In this document: positions 1 to 9,195 of the stretch, one piece after another
How the letters are laid out: each line of letters begins with the position of its first letter
Numbering within the stretch: the stretch's first letter is position 1
Assembly: GCF_000513295.1 (NCBI RefSeq)
Contig: NC_023065.1
Location: 3,766,501 to 3,830,500, forward strand
Length of the DNA stretch: 64,000 nucleotides
Reading direction: 5' to 3'
Source of the DNA: Magnetospirillum gryphiswaldense MSR-1 v2
GTDB taxonomy: Bacteria > Pseudomonadota > Alphaproteobacteria > Rhodospirillales > Magnetospirillaceae
Program-made: the position numbers and the translations under genes
The notes under the pieces: model-generated
The model's input: only the letters and a program-made list of their open reading frames with translations
Told to the model about the DNA's origin: nothing
Databases searched by the model: none

Positions 1-78
1 GCCCGCGGCACCTTCATCCTGTTCAAGGCTGATGGTGAGAAGGTCAAGCAATACTACCTGCCGAACGGAGCTAAGTAA
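1..78 (+). CDS. rpmI: 50S ribosomal protein L35, C-terminal 25 residues (partial)
   Basis: Only the last 25 codons are present; the start lies before the window. The reading frame ends in TAA, which overlaps the ATG of rplT by one base (TAATG), so the two genes are translationally coupled. The basic tail with an ARGTF segment and a YYLPNG end fits alphaproteobacterial L35. The identification leans on the conserved order infC-rpmI-rplT-pheS-pheT as much as on the short sequence. Confidence 0.8.
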   Translation, partial: ARGTFILFKADGEKVKQYYLPNGAK

Positions 79-434
79 TGGCGCGCGTCAAGCGGGGCGT
101 AACCACTCACGCCCGTCACAAGAAGATTTTGAAGCTGGCCAAGGGTTTCCGTGGCCGCTCCTCCACCTGCTTCCGTGTGGCCATCGAAAAGGTCGAAAAG
201 GCGCTGCGTTACGCCTATCGCGACCGTCGGGCCAAGAAGCGTAATTTCCGTGCCCTGTGGATCCAGCGTATCAACGCCGGTACCCGTCAGTACGGCATGC
301 CCTATTCCCGCTTCATGAATGGCCTGAAGAAGGCCGGTATCGTGCTGGACCGCAAGGTGCTGGCCGACATCGCCGCGCGCGAGCCGGAATCCTTCAAGTC
401 GTTGGTGCAAAAGGCCGAGGCGGCCCTGGGCTAA
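78..434 (+). CDS. rplT: 50S ribosomal protein L20
   Basis: L20 binds 23S rRNA early in large-subunit assembly. The 118-residue length is normal for the family. The N-terminus ([19 protein letters not shown]) and the segment [11 protein letters not shown] are hallmark L20 sequence, and the C-terminal half is the globular rRNA-binding domain. The start overlaps the rpmI stop by one base. In some bacteria L20 represses its own operon by binding the leader; that leader would lie before this window. Confidence 0.98.
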   Translation: MARVKRGVTTHARHKKILKLAKGFRGRSSTCFRVAIEKVEKALRYAYRDRRAKKRNFRALWIQRINAGTRQYGMPYSRFMNGLKKAGIVLDRKVLADIAAREPESFKSLVQKAEAALG

Positions 435-469
435 GGCTCTGCGCGACGAAGCAGGTCTGTTTTGCTTAA

Positions 470-497
470 GGGGGCTGCCCAGCGGGCGGCCCCCTTT
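470..497 (+). terminator. Intrinsic terminator or attenuator between rplT and pheS
   Basis: A GC-rich inverted repeat with 11-base arms (470-480 and 484-494), a three-base loop, one G-T pair and a short T run follows the rplT stop by 35 bases. It probably ends or reduces ribosomal-protein transcription before pheST. I see no phenylalanine-rich leader peptide of the enterobacterial pheM type, so classical translation-coupled attenuation is not supported. Confidence 0.7.
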
Positions 498-518
498 CGT
501 GTCCGAAAGGGATGACGC

Positions 519-1598
519 ATGGACGAGTTGGAGAGTATCCGTGCCGAGGCTTTGGCTTCGGTCGCCGCCGCTGACACCATCGAGGCGCTGGAAACCGCCC
601 GCGTCGCCGCCTTGGGCAAAAAGGGCAGTATCTCCGCCCTGATGGGCGCGCTCGGCAAGATGGACCCGGACGCGCGCAAGGCCGCCGGTGCGGCCATGAA
701 CAAGGTCAAGGACGAGGTGGCCGAAGCCATCAACGTCGCCAAGACTTTGCTTGAGGCCAAGGCGTTGGATCAGCGGCTGGCGCGGGAAAAGCTTGACGTC
801 ACCTTGCCGGTACGCCCCGATACCCTGGCGGGCCGGGTCCACCCCATTTCCCAGGTGATGGAGGAGATGGCCGCCATCTTCGCCCAGATGGGCTTCGACG
901 TGGCCGAAGGTCCGGATATCGAGGACGATTTCCACAATTTCACCGCGCTCAACATCCCGGCGGAACATCCCGCCCGGCAGATGCATGACACCTTCTATTT
1001 CGGCGAGCGCGACGATGGGTCCCGTCATCTGCTGCGCACCCATACCAGCCCGGTGCAGATCCGCACCATGCTGGGGAAGAAGCCGCCCATCCGCATCATC
1101 GCGCCCGGTCGCACCTATCGCTGCGATTCCGACATGACCCATACGCCCATGTTCCATCAGATCGAGGGGCTGGTGATCGACAAGACCACCAATATGGGCC
1201 ATTTGAAGGGCTGCCTGCTGGAATTCGTCACCACCTTCTTCGAGGTCGACGAAGTGCCGGTGCGTTTCCGCCCCAGCTTCTTCCCCTTCACCGAACCGTC
1301 GGCGGAAGTGGATATCGGCTGTTCGCGCGAAGGCGGCGAACTCAAGATCGGCAAGGGCGCCAGCTGGCTGGAAATCGGCGGCTCGGGCATGGTCCATCCC
1401 AACGTCCTGAAGGCCTGCGGCCTCGACCCGGATGAGTGGCAGGGCTTCGCCTTCGGCATGGGCGTCGAGCGCATGGCCATGCTGAAATACGGCATCCCCG
1501 ATCTGCGTACCTTCTTCGATTCCGACATGCGCTGGCTGAAGCATTACGGCTTCGTGCCGCTGGACGTGCCGACCCTGGCCGGAGGGCTGACCCGATGA
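519..1598 (+). CDS. pheS: Phenylalanyl-tRNA synthetase alpha subunit
   Basis: Catalytic subunit of the (alpha beta)2 PheRS, which charges tRNA-Phe in the cytoplasm. The 359 residues hold an N-terminal coiled-coil tRNA-binding region (about 1-90) and a class II catalytic core. Visible class II motifs include the motif 2 region [10 protein letters not shown] and motif 3 [14 protein letters not shown]. Its TGA overlaps the pheT ATG (ATGA), which gives translational coupling and balanced subunits. A purine-rich GAAAGGGATG stretch lies just before the start. Confidence 0.98.
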   Translation: MDELESIRAEALASVAAADTIEALETARVAALGKKGSISALMGALGKMDPDARKAAGAAMNKVKDEVAEAINVAKTLLEAKALDQRLAREKLDVTLPVRPDTLAGRVHPISQVMEEMAAIFAQMGFDVAEGPDIEDDFHNFTALNIPAEHPARQMHDTFYFGERDDGSRHLLRTHTSPVQIRTMLGKKPPIRIIAPGRTYRCDSDMTHTPMFHQIEGLVIDKTTNMGHLKGCLLEFVTTFFEVDEVPVRFRPSFFPFTEPSAEVDIGCSREGGELKIGKGASWLEIGGSGMVHPNVLKACGLDPDEWQGFAFGMGVERMAMLKYGIPDLRTFFDSDMRWLKHYGFVPLDVPTLAGGLTR

Positions 1599-3994
1599 AA
1601 TTCACCCTGTCGTGGCTGAAGGCCCATCTGGAGACCGATGCCTCCCTGGCCGAGATCGATGCCCGCCTGACCATGCTGGGCCTGGAGGTGGAGGACATCC
1701 ACGATCCGGCCAAGGATTTGGCCGGCTTCACCATCGCCCGTATCGTCGAGGCGGAACCGCACCCCAATGCCGACCGCCTGCGCGTGTGCAAGGTCGATAC
1801 CGGCAGCGGCATCATCCAGGTGGTGTGCGGCGCCCCCAATGCCCGAGCCGATATCAAGGTGATCCTGGCGCAGCCGGGCTGCTTCATCCCGGTCAGCGGC
1901 GAAAAGCTGAAAAAGGGCAATGTGCGCGGTGTGGAAAGCCAGGGCATGATGTGTTCCTGGCGCGAGCTGAAACTGGGCGAGGACCATGACGGTATCGCCG
2001 AGTTGGCGGTCGACGCCCCCATCGGCGCCAGGTTGATCGACACCATGCATTTCGATCCGGTGATCGAGATTTCCATCACGCCGAACCGCGCCGATTGCCT
2101 GGGCGTGCGCGGTGTCGCCCGCGATTTGGCGGCATCGGGTCTGGGCCGGCTGAAGCCACTGCCGGTCGCCCCGGTCAAGGGCGCTTACGCCAGCCCGATC
2201 AATGTGGCCTTGGATTTCCCCGAGGATGCCGAAAGCGCCTGCCCGCTGTTCGTCGGTCGTCACTTCCGTGGCGTGAAGAACGGTGAAAGCCCCCAGTGGC
2301 TGAAGGACCGGCTGACCGCCATCGGCCTGCGCCCCATTTCCGCTTTGGTCGACATCACCAATTACTTCACCTTCGATCTGGCCCGGCCGCTGCACGTGTT
2401 CGATGCCGCCCGCGTCAAGGGCGACACCATCACCGCCCGGCTGGCCCGCGACGGTGAGACGCTGGCCGCGCTCAACGGCAAGGAATACACCCTGTCGCCG
2501 GCGATGACCGTCATCGCCGATGCGGGTGGCCCGGAAGCCCTGGCCGGGGTGATGGGCGGCGAACATTCCGGCTGTACCGAGGCGACCACCGACGTCTTCC
2601 TGGAAGTGGCCTTCTTCGACCCCATCCGCACCGCCACCACCGGGCGCAAGCTGGACATCCTGTCCGATGCCCGCTTCCGCTTCGAGCGCGGCGTCGACCC
2701 GGCTTTCCTGGTGGATGCGGCCGAACTGGCCAGTGCCATGATCCTGGAGATTTGCGGCGGCGAAGCGTCGGAACTGGTCATCGCCGGGGCCGAACCCGAT
2801 TGGCGCCAATCCATCGCGCTCCGTCCCGAACGGGTGGAAGCCCTGGGCGGCGTGGCGGTGGACAATCAGCGCCAGCAGGCCATCCTGACGGCGCTGGGCT
2901 GCACCGTGTCGGAACATGGCGACGGCCTGTTGGTGGTGCCGCCGTCGTGGCGCGCCGATATCACCGCCGAGCACGATCTGGTGGAAGAGATCATCCGCAT
3001 CAACGGCTATGACCTGCTGCCGGCGACACCGCTGCCGCGTCCCAGCATGTCCAAGCCGGTGCTGACCCCCGGCCAGCGCCGCGCCGCCTGGGTGCGGCGC
3101 CAGCTGGCCAGCCGTGGTCTGGTGGAGACGGTGACGTGGTCGTTCCTGCCCTCGGCTCAGGCCAAGCTGTTCGGCGGTGGGGCCCTCGCCATGCATCTGG
3201 CCAACCCCATCTCGTCCGATCTGGATTGCATGCGCCCGTCGGTGTTGCCCAATCTGGTGGCGGCGACCGGGCGCAACGCCGATCGCGGCATTAAGGATGT
3301 GGGCCTGTTCGAGATCGGGCCGCAATTCGACGGCCCCGAGCCGGGCCAGCAGCGCAATGTCGCCGCCGGTCTGCGCGCCGGCAAGGCCACACCGCGCCAT
3401 TGGGCCGACAAGGCCCGCGCCGTCGATGTGTTCGATGCCAAGGCCGATCTGCTGGCCGCCATCGCCGCCGCCGGCGCCAACCCGGATTCGTTCCAGATCG
3501 GCACCGACGCTCCCAATTGGTACCATCCGGGCCGCTCCGGCGTGCTCAAGCTGGGCAACAAGCCGGTGGCGTATTTCGGCGAGCTGCATCCGGGCGTGCT
3601 GAACGCGCTGGACGTCAAGGGGCCGGTGGTGGCGTTCGAGCTGTTCCTGGAAGCGTTGCCGCCGCAAAAGGCCAAGGCGACCAAGGCCAAGCCCCTGGTC
3701 AAGCTGTCAGCCTTCCAGCCGTTGGAACGCGACTTCGCCTTCGTCATGGACGCATCCGTATCGGCGGATGCGGTGCTGCGGGCGGCCAAGGCCGCCGACA
3801 AGGCGCTGATCACCGACGTTGCCGTCTTCGACCTCTACGAAGGCCCCAATGTGGGCGAAGGCAAGAAGTCGCTGGCCATCTCGGTGACCTTGCAGCCCTT
3901 CGACAAGACCCTGACCGACGAGGAAATCGAGGCGGTCAGCAAGAAGATCGTCGAGGCGGTGGTCAAGGTTTCGGGTGGGGTTTTGCGAGGCTAG
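1595..3994 (+). CDS. pheT: Phenylalanyl-tRNA synthetase beta subunit
   Basis: Partner of PheS, carrying the editing and tRNA-binding domains. The 799-residue length is typical. Order: N-terminal B1 and EMAP-type OB tRNA-binding domain (about 40-150), B3/B4 editing domain (about 210-380), B5 domain (about 400-475), a synthetase-like core, and a C-terminal ferredoxin-fold anticodon-binding domain. I chose the ATG at 1595 because it overlaps the pheS stop and starts MKFTLSWLK, the usual PheT N-terminus. An open frame extends upstream, but that part overlaps pheS. Confidence 0.97.
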   Translation: MKFTLSWLKAHLETDASLAEIDARLTMLGLEVEDIHDPAKDLAGFTIARIVEAEPHPNADRLRVCKVDTGSGIIQVVCGAPNARADIKVILAQPGCFIPVSGEKLKKGNVRGVESQGMMCSWRELKLGEDHDGIAELAVDAPIGARLIDTMHFDPVIEISITPNRADCLGVRGVARDLAASGLGRLKPLPVAPVKGAYASPINVALDFPEDAESACPLFVGRHFRGVKNGESPQWLKDRLTAIGLRPISALVDITNYFTFDLARPLHVFDAARVKGDTITARLARDGETLAALNGKEYTLSPAMTVIADAGGPEALAGVMGGEHSGCTEATTDVFLEVAFFDPIRTATTGRKLDILSDARFRFERGVDPAFLVDAAELASAMILEICGGEASELVIAGAEPDWRQSIALRPERVEALGGVAVDNQRQQAILTALGCTVSEHGDGLLVVPPSWRADITAEHDLVEEIIRINGYDLLPATPLPRPSMSKPVLTPGQRRAAWVRRQLASRGLVETVTWSFLPSAQAKLFGGGALAMHLANPISSDLDCMRPSVLPNLVAATGRNADRGIKDVGLFEIGPQFDGPEPGQQRNVAAGLRAGKATPRHWADKARAVDVFDAKADLLAAIAAAGANPDSFQIGTDAPNWYHPGRSGVLKLGNKPVAYFGELHPGVLNALDVKGPVVAFELFLEALPPQKAKATKAKPLVKLSAFQPLERDFAFVMDASVSADAVLRAAKAADKALITDVAVFDLYEGPNVGEGKKSLAISVTLQPFDKTLTDEEIEAVSKKIVEAVVKVSGGVLRG

Positions 3995-3995
3995 C

Positions 3996-4577
3996 ATGCC
4001 CACCATCATTCTGCTGCGCCACGGCGAGACCCATTGGAATCGCCAACAGCGCATTCAAGGTCACGGCGATTCGCCCCTGACCTTGAAAGGCATCGATCAG
4101 GCCCGTGCCTATGGCCGCGCCGTCGCTCCGCTGCTGGGGGCGGCGCAATGGCGTTTGGTGTCGTCGCCCTTGTCGCGCTGCATGCAGACCATGGCCATCT
4201 TTTGCGAGGTTGCCGGCTTGGACTTCGCCCGGGTGGAACGTGATGCCCGCTTGAAGGAAGTCTCCACCGGCGAGTATTCCGGTCGGCTGAAGGCCGAGTT
4301 CCCGCCCGGCGAACTGGGCGGTAGCGGGCGGCAATCGTGGTTCTTCCACTGCCCCGGCGGCGAATCCCATGACCACATGGTGGCGCGGCTGTCGGCTTGG
4401 CTGGAAAGTTTGAGCGAAAACGACCACGTGATCGCGGTCAGCCACGGCATCGCCGGCAAGGTATTGCGTGGGCTTTATTGCGGCTGGGACCCCGATTCCG
4501 CCCTGGCCCAAGACAGCCCGCAAGATGCCCTGTTTCTGCTGCGTGATGGGCAGATGCAGCGGCTGGCTTGCCCATAG
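3996..4577 (+). CDS. Histidine phosphatase family protein (phosphoglycerate mutase-like)
   Basis: A cytoplasmic phosphatase of the branch-1 histidine phosphatase superfamily. The phosphoenzyme-forming motif LLRHGETHWN is at the N-terminus, and the second catalytic histidine lies in AVSHGIAGK. The 193-residue length fits small CobC/GpmB-like enzymes. The ATG at 3996 starts one base after the pheT stop, so it is probably cotranscribed with pheST. The substrate cannot be told from sequence; there are no cobalamin genes next to it. Confidence 0.85.
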   Translation: MPTIILLRHGETHWNRQQRIQGHGDSPLTLKGIDQARAYGRAVAPLLGAAQWRLVSSPLSRCMQTMAIFCEVAGLDFARVERDARLKEVSTGEYSGRLKAEFPPGELGGSGRQSWFFHCPGGESHDHMVARLSAWLESLSENDHVIAVSHGIAGKVLRGLYCGWDPDSALAQDSPQDALFLLRDGQMQRLACP

Positions 4578-4628
4578 GCACTACCTGTGCTTACGTTATC
4601 GGGGCTTTATGCACAAAGGAACGGGACG

Positions 4629-5378
4629 ATGAAACGGTTCTGGCTGGCTTTGGCCTTGATGTGCGGCGCCATCGGTGGCGCTCAGGCGGCATCCCGCGAT
4701 CTGGTCGTCGGCGTCGAGGACATCGAGTATTACCCGCTCTTCGCCATCCGTGATGGTGAATATGTGGGGGCCATGCGTGAGATCGTCGACGCTTTCGCCC
4801 GTGCCAAGGATTATCGCGTCACCTATCGCCCGCTGCCGATCAAGCGGCTGTATGCCGAACTGGCAGGCGGCGGCATCGACGTCAAGCTGCCCGACAATCC
4901 CGGTTGGGGCGGCGAGGCCAAGGCCGGCCTGAAGATGGCCTACAGCAAACCGGTGGCGGCCTATATCGACGGCGTGGTGGTGCGCCCGGGTTCCATCGCC
5001 AAGCCGGTGGACCAGTTCCGCAATCTGGGCACGGTGGCCGGTTTCACCCCTTATGCCTGGCTGGACCGGATCAAGGCCGACAAGGTGGCGCTCAAGGAAA
5101 ATCCGCGTATGGAATTGCTGCTGCGTCAGGCGGTGGTCGGCCATGTGGACGGCGCCTATGTCAACGTGGCGGTGGCCAATCACGTGCTCAACAACATCCT
5201 CAACATGCAAGGGGCGCTGATCTTCAATCCGGCGCTGCCGCATTCACGCGATTATTACCATCTGTCCACCACCCGCCGCCCTGAAGTGGTGGCCGAGTTC
5301 GATGTCTGGCTGAAGGAAAACGCCCAGATGGTCAAGGACATCAAGGACCGCTTCGGTGCCGAAAAAGGCGTGGAATAA
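4629..5378 (+). CDS. Periplasmic solute-binding protein, family 3-like
   Basis: A 249-residue secreted protein with a clear signal peptide (MKRFWLALALMCGAIGGAQA). The mature part has the two-lobed fold of extracellular solute-binding proteins family 3 (amino-acid-binding type). There is no ABC permease or ATPase next to it, so it may be an orphan binding protein that feeds another transporter or a sensor. The ATG at 4629 puts the signal peptide right at the N-terminus; 14 upstream in-frame codons are unlikely to be translated. Confidence 0.75.
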   Translation: MKRFWLALALMCGAIGGAQAASRDLVVGVEDIEYYPLFAIRDGEYVGAMREIVDAFARAKDYRVTYRPLPIKRLYAELAGGGIDVKLPDNPGWGGEAKAGLKMAYSKPVAAYIDGVVVRPGSIAKPVDQFRNLGTVAGFTPYAWLDRIKADKVALKENPRMELLLRQAVVGHVDGAYVNVAVANHVLNNILNMQGALIFNPALPHSRDYYHLSTTRRPEVVAEFDVWLKENAQMVKDIKDRFGAEKGVE

Positions 5379-5417
5379 ACCCTGACATTCCCGCCCGCTT
5401 TGCCGTAGGCTGCGGCC

Positions 5418-6332
5418 ATGAACGCAAGCCCGACCCTGAACGGGGATATCCCCGTCGGCAATTGGATCGACCGCTGGATACCGGCGGTGATGCGCCCCTA
5501 TCTGCGGCTGATGCGGCTGGATCGTCCCATCGGCACGTGGCTGTTACTGTTCCCGTGCTGGTGGAGCATCGCCCTGGCCGGTGAAGGCTGGCCCGATTGG
5601 CGGCTGATGATTTTATTCGCCGCCGGCAGCGTTATCATGCGCGGGGCCGGCTGCACCATCAACGACATGGCCGACCACAAATTCGACGCGCTGGTCGAGC
5701 GCACCAAGGGCCGCCCCATCCCGTCGGGGGCCGTCAGTGTCACCCAGGCCGGATTGTTCCTGGTCGCGCAATTGCTGGCCGGGCTGGTCATCCTGACGCA
5801 ATTGAATGCGGCGGCGATCTGGTGGGGCGCGGCCTCGCTGGCCCTGGTCTTCCCCTATCCGCTGATGAAGCGCATCACTTGGTGGCCGCAGGCTTGGCTT
5901 GGCCTGACCTTCAATTGGGGGGCCTTGCTGGGCTGGGTGGCGGTGACCGGCCAGATGGCGGCGGCGCCCTTGCTGCTGTATGCCGCCGGCATCCTGTGGA
6001 CCCTGGGCTACGACACCATCTATGCCCATCAGGACAAGGACGACGACCAGCTGATCGGCGTCAAATCCACCGCCCTGCGCCTGGGCGCCCACACTGGCCC
6101 GGCCCTGGCCGGCTTTTATGCCGGCGCGGTGGTGCTGATGGCGGCGGCGGGGATGGCCGCCCACTTGTCCTGGCCGTTTTATCTTCTGTTGCTGCTGTCC
6201 GCCGGACAACTGGCTTGGCAGGTGCGGTCGTTGCGTATGGACGATGCCGCCGATTGCCTGGTCAAATTCAAATCCAACCGCCTGTTCGGGTGGGGGCTGC
6301 TGGCCGCCATCATCGCCGGCAAGGTGCTTTAG
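5418..6332 (+). CDS. ubiA: 4-hydroxybenzoate polyprenyltransferase
   Basis: An integral membrane prenyltransferase that attaches the polyprenyl tail to 4-hydroxybenzoate in ubiquinone synthesis. The 304 residues show about eight membrane segments. Both aspartate-rich motifs are visible: NDMADHKFD with the following ERTKGRPIPSG, and YDTIYAHQDKDDD; these bind Mg-diphosphate. The length and opening residues match alphaproteobacterial UbiA. The gene runs directly into the following methyltransferase gene. Confidence 0.95.
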   Translation: MNASPTLNGDIPVGNWIDRWIPAVMRPYLRLMRLDRPIGTWLLLFPCWWSIALAGEGWPDWRLMILFAAGSVIMRGAGCTINDMADHKFDALVERTKGRPIPSGAVSVTQAGLFLVAQLLAGLVILTQLNAAAIWWGAASLALVFPYPLMKRITWWPQAWLGLTFNWGALLGWVAVTGQMAAAPLLLYAAGILWTLGYDTIYAHQDKDDDQLIGVKSTALRLGAHTGPALAGFYAGAVVLMAAAGMAAHLSWPFYLLLLLSAGQLAWQVRSLRMDDAADCLVKFKSNRLFGWGLLAAIIAGKVL

Positions 6333-6334
6333 AT

Positions 6335-6982
6335 ATGATCGAAGACCCCGCCGGTTTCATCAAGGCCAATACCGAGGTGGCACAGCCGCCGGCCTGCCCG
6401 GAAATTTCCCTGTGGACCGCCACCGAAGTGACGCCGCTGTGGGAAGCGACCGAGGCGGCCTTGCTGCGTGTCAATTTGCCGCCGCCTTATTGGGCGTTTT
6501 GCTGGGCCGGCGGCCAAGCCTTGACCCGCTATGTCCTCGACAACCCGGACATGGTGCGCGGCAAGCGGGTGCTGGATTTCGCCGCCGGCAGCGGCGCCTC
6601 GGCCATCGCCGCCGCCAGGAACGGCGCCGCTCATGTCCAGGCGGTGGAAATCGATGCCATGGCTGCCACCGCCATCGGTCTCAATGCCGAATTGAACGCG
6701 GTGACAATCGAGGTCATCTGCGCCGATATCGTCGGTCAGGAAAACCGCTGGGACGTGGTGGTGGCCGGCGACGTCTGTTATGAAAAGCCGATGACCGAAT
6801 ACATCTTTCCGTGGTTGCGTAAGCTGGCCGCCGACGGTGCCCTGGTGCTGATGGCCGATCCGGGCCGCGCCTATCTGCCCAAGCATGGGCTTTTGGAGGT
6901 GGCGCGCAAAAAGGTCGCCACCAGCCTGGAGTTGGAAGACCGCACCACGCGCGAGGTGGTGATCTACAAAATCGTCGGCTAG
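6335..6982 (+). CDS. METTL20-like class I SAM-dependent methyltransferase
   Basis: A 215-residue protein starting two bases after the ubiA stop. It has the SAM-binding loop VLDFAAGSGASAIAA, an acidic strand end (QAVEID), and a substrate-side segment PPPYWAFCWAGGQAL. That last segment resembles the family that includes mitochondrial METTL20, which methylates electron-transfer flavoprotein beta subunit lysines. Annotation as ribosomal L11 or nicotinamide methyltransferase would be less specific. A much longer open frame in the same phase begins inside ubiA but is an artefact of GC-rich codon use. Confidence 0.75.
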   Translation: MIEDPAGFIKANTEVAQPPACPEISLWTATEVTPLWEATEAALLRVNLPPPYWAFCWAGGQALTRYVLDNPDMVRGKRVLDFAAGSGASAIAAARNGAAHVQAVEIDAMAATAIGLNAELNAVTIEVICADIVGQENRWDVVVAGDVCYEKPMTEYIFPWLRKLAADGALVLMADPGRAYLPKHGLLEVARKKVATSLELEDRTTREVVIYKIVG

Positions 6983-7037
6983 ACTTGCTTCAGATGAAGC
7001 GGGGGATGTGAATCCATTGGCGCTTCCACCTTTCCCC

Positions 7038-7122
7038 CGTCATACCCGCGCAGGCGGGTATCCAGGAGTCGCGGAAAAGGTGGTGGTGCACCCTCTGGAC
7101 TCCCGCCTTCGCGGGAGTGACG
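7038..7122. repeat. MITE/REP-like nested palindromic repeat
   Basis: An 85-base element bounded by CGTCA and TGACG. The outer arms (about 28 bases each) are inverted repeats with five differences. Each arm also contains its own hairpin: ATACCCGC/GCGGGTAT on the left and ACTCCCGC/GCGGGAGT on the right, and the differences between the arms keep each hairpin paired. Translated on the minus strand it gives the RHSREGG and LDTRLRGYDG peptides that mark a very common proteobacterial intergenic repeat. It fills most of the gap before gloB. Confidence 0.8.
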
Positions 7123-7174
7123 GATCAGAGGGAGGCAAACAGAGTTTTTCCGCCCCCTGCCAGGAGATCGGATC

Positions 7175-7942
7175 ATGGCCCGTCTCGTCGTCCACCAGAT
7201 TGCCGTATTGTCCGATAATTACATCTATCTGGCGCACGAGCCGGAAAGCGGCGCCACCGCCGTCATCGATCCGGCGGCAGCCGGGCCGGTGCTGGCGGCG
7301 CTGGCGGCCAAGGGCTGGCGGCTGACCCATATCCTCAATACCCATCACCACGGCGACCATACCGGCGGCAATCTGGAACTGAAGGCGGCCACCGGTGCCC
7401 AGGTGGTGGGCGCACGCAAGGACGCCCTGCGCATCCCCGGTATCGACATTGAAGTGGGCGAGGGCGAATCGTTCCTGCTCGGCCATGCTGCGGCCATGGT
7501 GATGGAAACCCCCGGCCATACCAGCGGTCACATCGCCTTCTGGTTTCCCGACAGCCATGCGCTGTTTTGCGGCGACACGTTGTTTTCCTTAGGCTGCGGG
7601 CGGATGTTCGAAGGCACCCCGACCGAGATGTGGCATTCCCTGGCGCGGCTGCGTGATCTCCCCGGCGACACCCTGGTCTATTGCGCCCATGAATATACTG
7701 CCGGCAATGGTCGTTTCGCCCGGCTGGTGGAACGCGACAACCCGGCCATGCTGGCCCGTGTCGATGAAGTGGCGCGTCTGGCCGGGCGCCCGTCGGTGCC
7801 CAGCACGCTGACCCAGGAACGCGCCGCCAATCCGTTTTTGCGCGCCGACGTGCCGGCGGTGGCCCGTGCCGTCGGCATGGACGCGGGAACCGACCCGATT
7901 TTGGTTTTCGCTGAATTGCGCCGACGCAAGGATGTGTTTTAA
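7175..7942 (+). CDS. gloB: Hydroxyacylglutathione hydrolase (glyoxalase II)
   Basis: Hydrolyses S-lactoylglutathione to lactate and glutathione in methylglyoxal detoxification. The 255 residues hold a metallo-beta-lactamase fold with the binuclear metal motif THHHGDHTGG, a second ligand region (ETPGHTSGHIAF), FCGDTLFSLGCGR, and the C-terminal HAMP-like glyoxalase II segment with CAHEYT and ANPFLR. The start follows an AGGAGAT-type ribosome binding site. Confidence 0.95.
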   Translation: MARLVVHQIAVLSDNYIYLAHEPESGATAVIDPAAAGPVLAALAAKGWRLTHILNTHHHGDHTGGNLELKAATGAQVVGARKDALRIPGIDIEVGEGESFLLGHAAAMVMETPGHTSGHIAFWFPDSHALFCGDTLFSLGCGRMFEGTPTEMWHSLARLRDLPGDTLVYCAHEYTAGNGRFARLVERDNPAMLARVDEVARLAGRPSVPSTLTQERAANPFLRADVPAVARAVGMDAGTDPILVFAELRRRKDVF

Positions 7943-8017
7943 TCAATCCGGCAGAGGGGAACCAAGACCTGCGGCGAAACGCAAGGCCATCCCCAATCAC
8001 CCAGGAGAACGTCTTCC

Positions 8018-8623
8018 ATGAAATTGCGCTATTCCCACACCTCGCCTTATGCCCGCAAGGCCTGGATGACCGCCATCGAATGCGGCCTGGACGACAAGTT
8101 GGAAATGATCAAGACCAACGCCTGGGCGTCCGAGGCCGATTTCGTCGCCGAAAACCCGCTGTCGAAAATTCCGGCATTGACCTTGGAAAACGGCGTCACC
8201 TTGTACGATTCGCCGGTGATCTGTGAATATTTGGACAGCCAGCACAGCGGCCACAAGCTGTTCCCCGATCATCCGGTGGAACGCTGGCGCCAGTTGACGC
8301 TGCAAGCCCTGGCCGATGGCATCCTGGATGCCGCCGTGGCCATCCGCATCGAACAGACCATCCGGCCCGAGGACAAGCGCTGGGACGGCTGGATGGAGCG
8401 GCAGCAAGCCGCCATCATCCGCGCCCTCGACGTGCTGGAAAAGGAAGTCGGCCATTGGGGCGGTGTCTTCCTGATCGGTCCGATCAGCGTCGCCTGCGCC
8501 CTCGGCTACCTGGATTTCCGCAAGGCCGTGGCTGATTGGCGGACCGGCAGGCCGCATCTGAGCCATTGGTTCACCACCATCCATAACCGCCGCTCGGTGC
8601 GCGACACCGAACCGCAGGAATGA
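8018..8623 (+). CDS. Glutathione S-transferase family protein
   Basis: A 201-residue cytosolic GST. The N-terminal thioredoxin-like half begins MKLRYSHTSPYARKA, with SPYARK in the glutathione-activating position, and contains the conserved cis-proline and DSP segment (KIPALTLENG..LYDSPVICEYL). The all-helical C-terminal half follows. A purine-rich CCAGGAGAACG site precedes the ATG. The next gene starts with a 4-base overlap, so the two are cotranscribed. The substrate is unknown; nearby gloB is also glutathione-related. Confidence 0.88.
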   Translation: MKLRYSHTSPYARKAWMTAIECGLDDKLEMIKTNAWASEADFVAENPLSKIPALTLENGVTLYDSPVICEYLDSQHSGHKLFPDHPVERWRQLTLQALADGILDAAVAIRIEQTIRPEDKRWDGWMERQQAAIIRALDVLEKEVGHWGGVFLIGPISVACALGYLDFRKAVADWRTGRPHLSHWFTTIHNRRSVRDTEPQE

Positions 8624-9039
8624 GCGCACAAGCAATCATCGACCGGTTGGGGCTGCGGCCCCACCCGGAAGGCGGCCATTACGGCGAAACCTATCGCCAT
8701 GAAGCGGGCGATGGCGGACGCGGCGCCTGTACCGCCATCCATTATTTGCTGCAAGCGGGTGAACGATCCCACTGGCATCGGGTCGATGCGGTGGAAATCT
8801 GGCTGTGGCATGGCGGCGAGGGGCTGAAACTGTCCATCGCCGCCGCCGCGGACGCCCCCGTCCACGAGATCATCCTGGGCGGTGACGTCCTGGCCGGTCA
8901 GCAGGTCCAGGCGGTGGTCCCCGCTTACGCCTGGCAAGCGGCGGAACCCTTGGGCGCCTGGACCCTGGTGTCGTGCGTCGTCGCCCCGGCCTTCGACTTC
9001 GCCGGTTTCGAGATGGCGCCGCCCGGCTGGACCCCCTGA
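8620..9039 (+). CDS. Cupin domain protein, DUF985 family
   Basis: A 139-residue single-domain cupin. The metal-binding cupin motif includes SHWHRVDAVEIWLWHGGEGL, and the N-terminus HPEGGHYGETYR is characteristic of DUF985. Family members are small beta-barrel proteins of unsettled function. It overlaps the upstream GST stop by four bases (ATGA), which implies cotranscription and coupled translation. Confidence 0.85.
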   Translation: MSAQAIIDRLGLRPHPEGGHYGETYRHEAGDGGRGACTAIHYLLQAGERSHWHRVDAVEIWLWHGGEGLKLSIAAAADAPVHEIILGGDVLAGQQVQAVVPAYAWQAAEPLGAWTLVSCVVAPAFDFAGFEMAPPGWTP

Positions 9040-9058
9040 GCGGGGGTTACTCCATATT

Positions 9059-9158
9059 CCGGTGATCGGAACCGATCACCGACGCCCTCATGCGGCGGGC
9101 GCATCCCTCCGGGATGCTTGCCTCCCACGGCATAAGCCGCGCGGCGCTTTGCGCCTAA
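9059..9158. other. Cluster of short hairpins between convergent genes
   Basis: The gap after the cupin gene contains at least two near-perfect hairpins: CGGTGATCGG/CCGATCACCG at 9060-9081 and GCATCCC/GGGATGC at 9101-9117. A smaller GGCGC/GCGCC stem lies near 9142-9154. None is followed by a long T run. They may act as RNA-stabilising or transcription-damping structures, or be a decayed repeat element. Confidence 0.45.
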
Positions 9159-9193
9159 CCAAGTCCCGGTGAGTCGAGCTCATCGGGACTTGG
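9159..9193 (-). terminator. Terminator after gltB, possibly bidirectional
   Basis: A 15-base stem (CCAAGTCCCGGTGAG with CTCATCGGGACTTGG, one mismatch) and a five-base loop begins two bases beyond the gltB stop on the minus strand. It would fold in transcripts from either side and therefore separates the cupin gene from gltB. The T run is short in both directions. Confidence 0.65.
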
Positions 9194-9195
9194 TA

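Noticed and set aside
435-518. pheM-like leader peptide attenuator before pheS
   Set aside because: A good hairpin exists, but I see no short open frame rich in phenylalanine codons before it.
6979-7176. 65-codon minus-strand open frame with RHSREGG and LDTRLRGYDG
   Set aside because: These peptides are the hallmark of a translated intergenic repeat, not of a protein.
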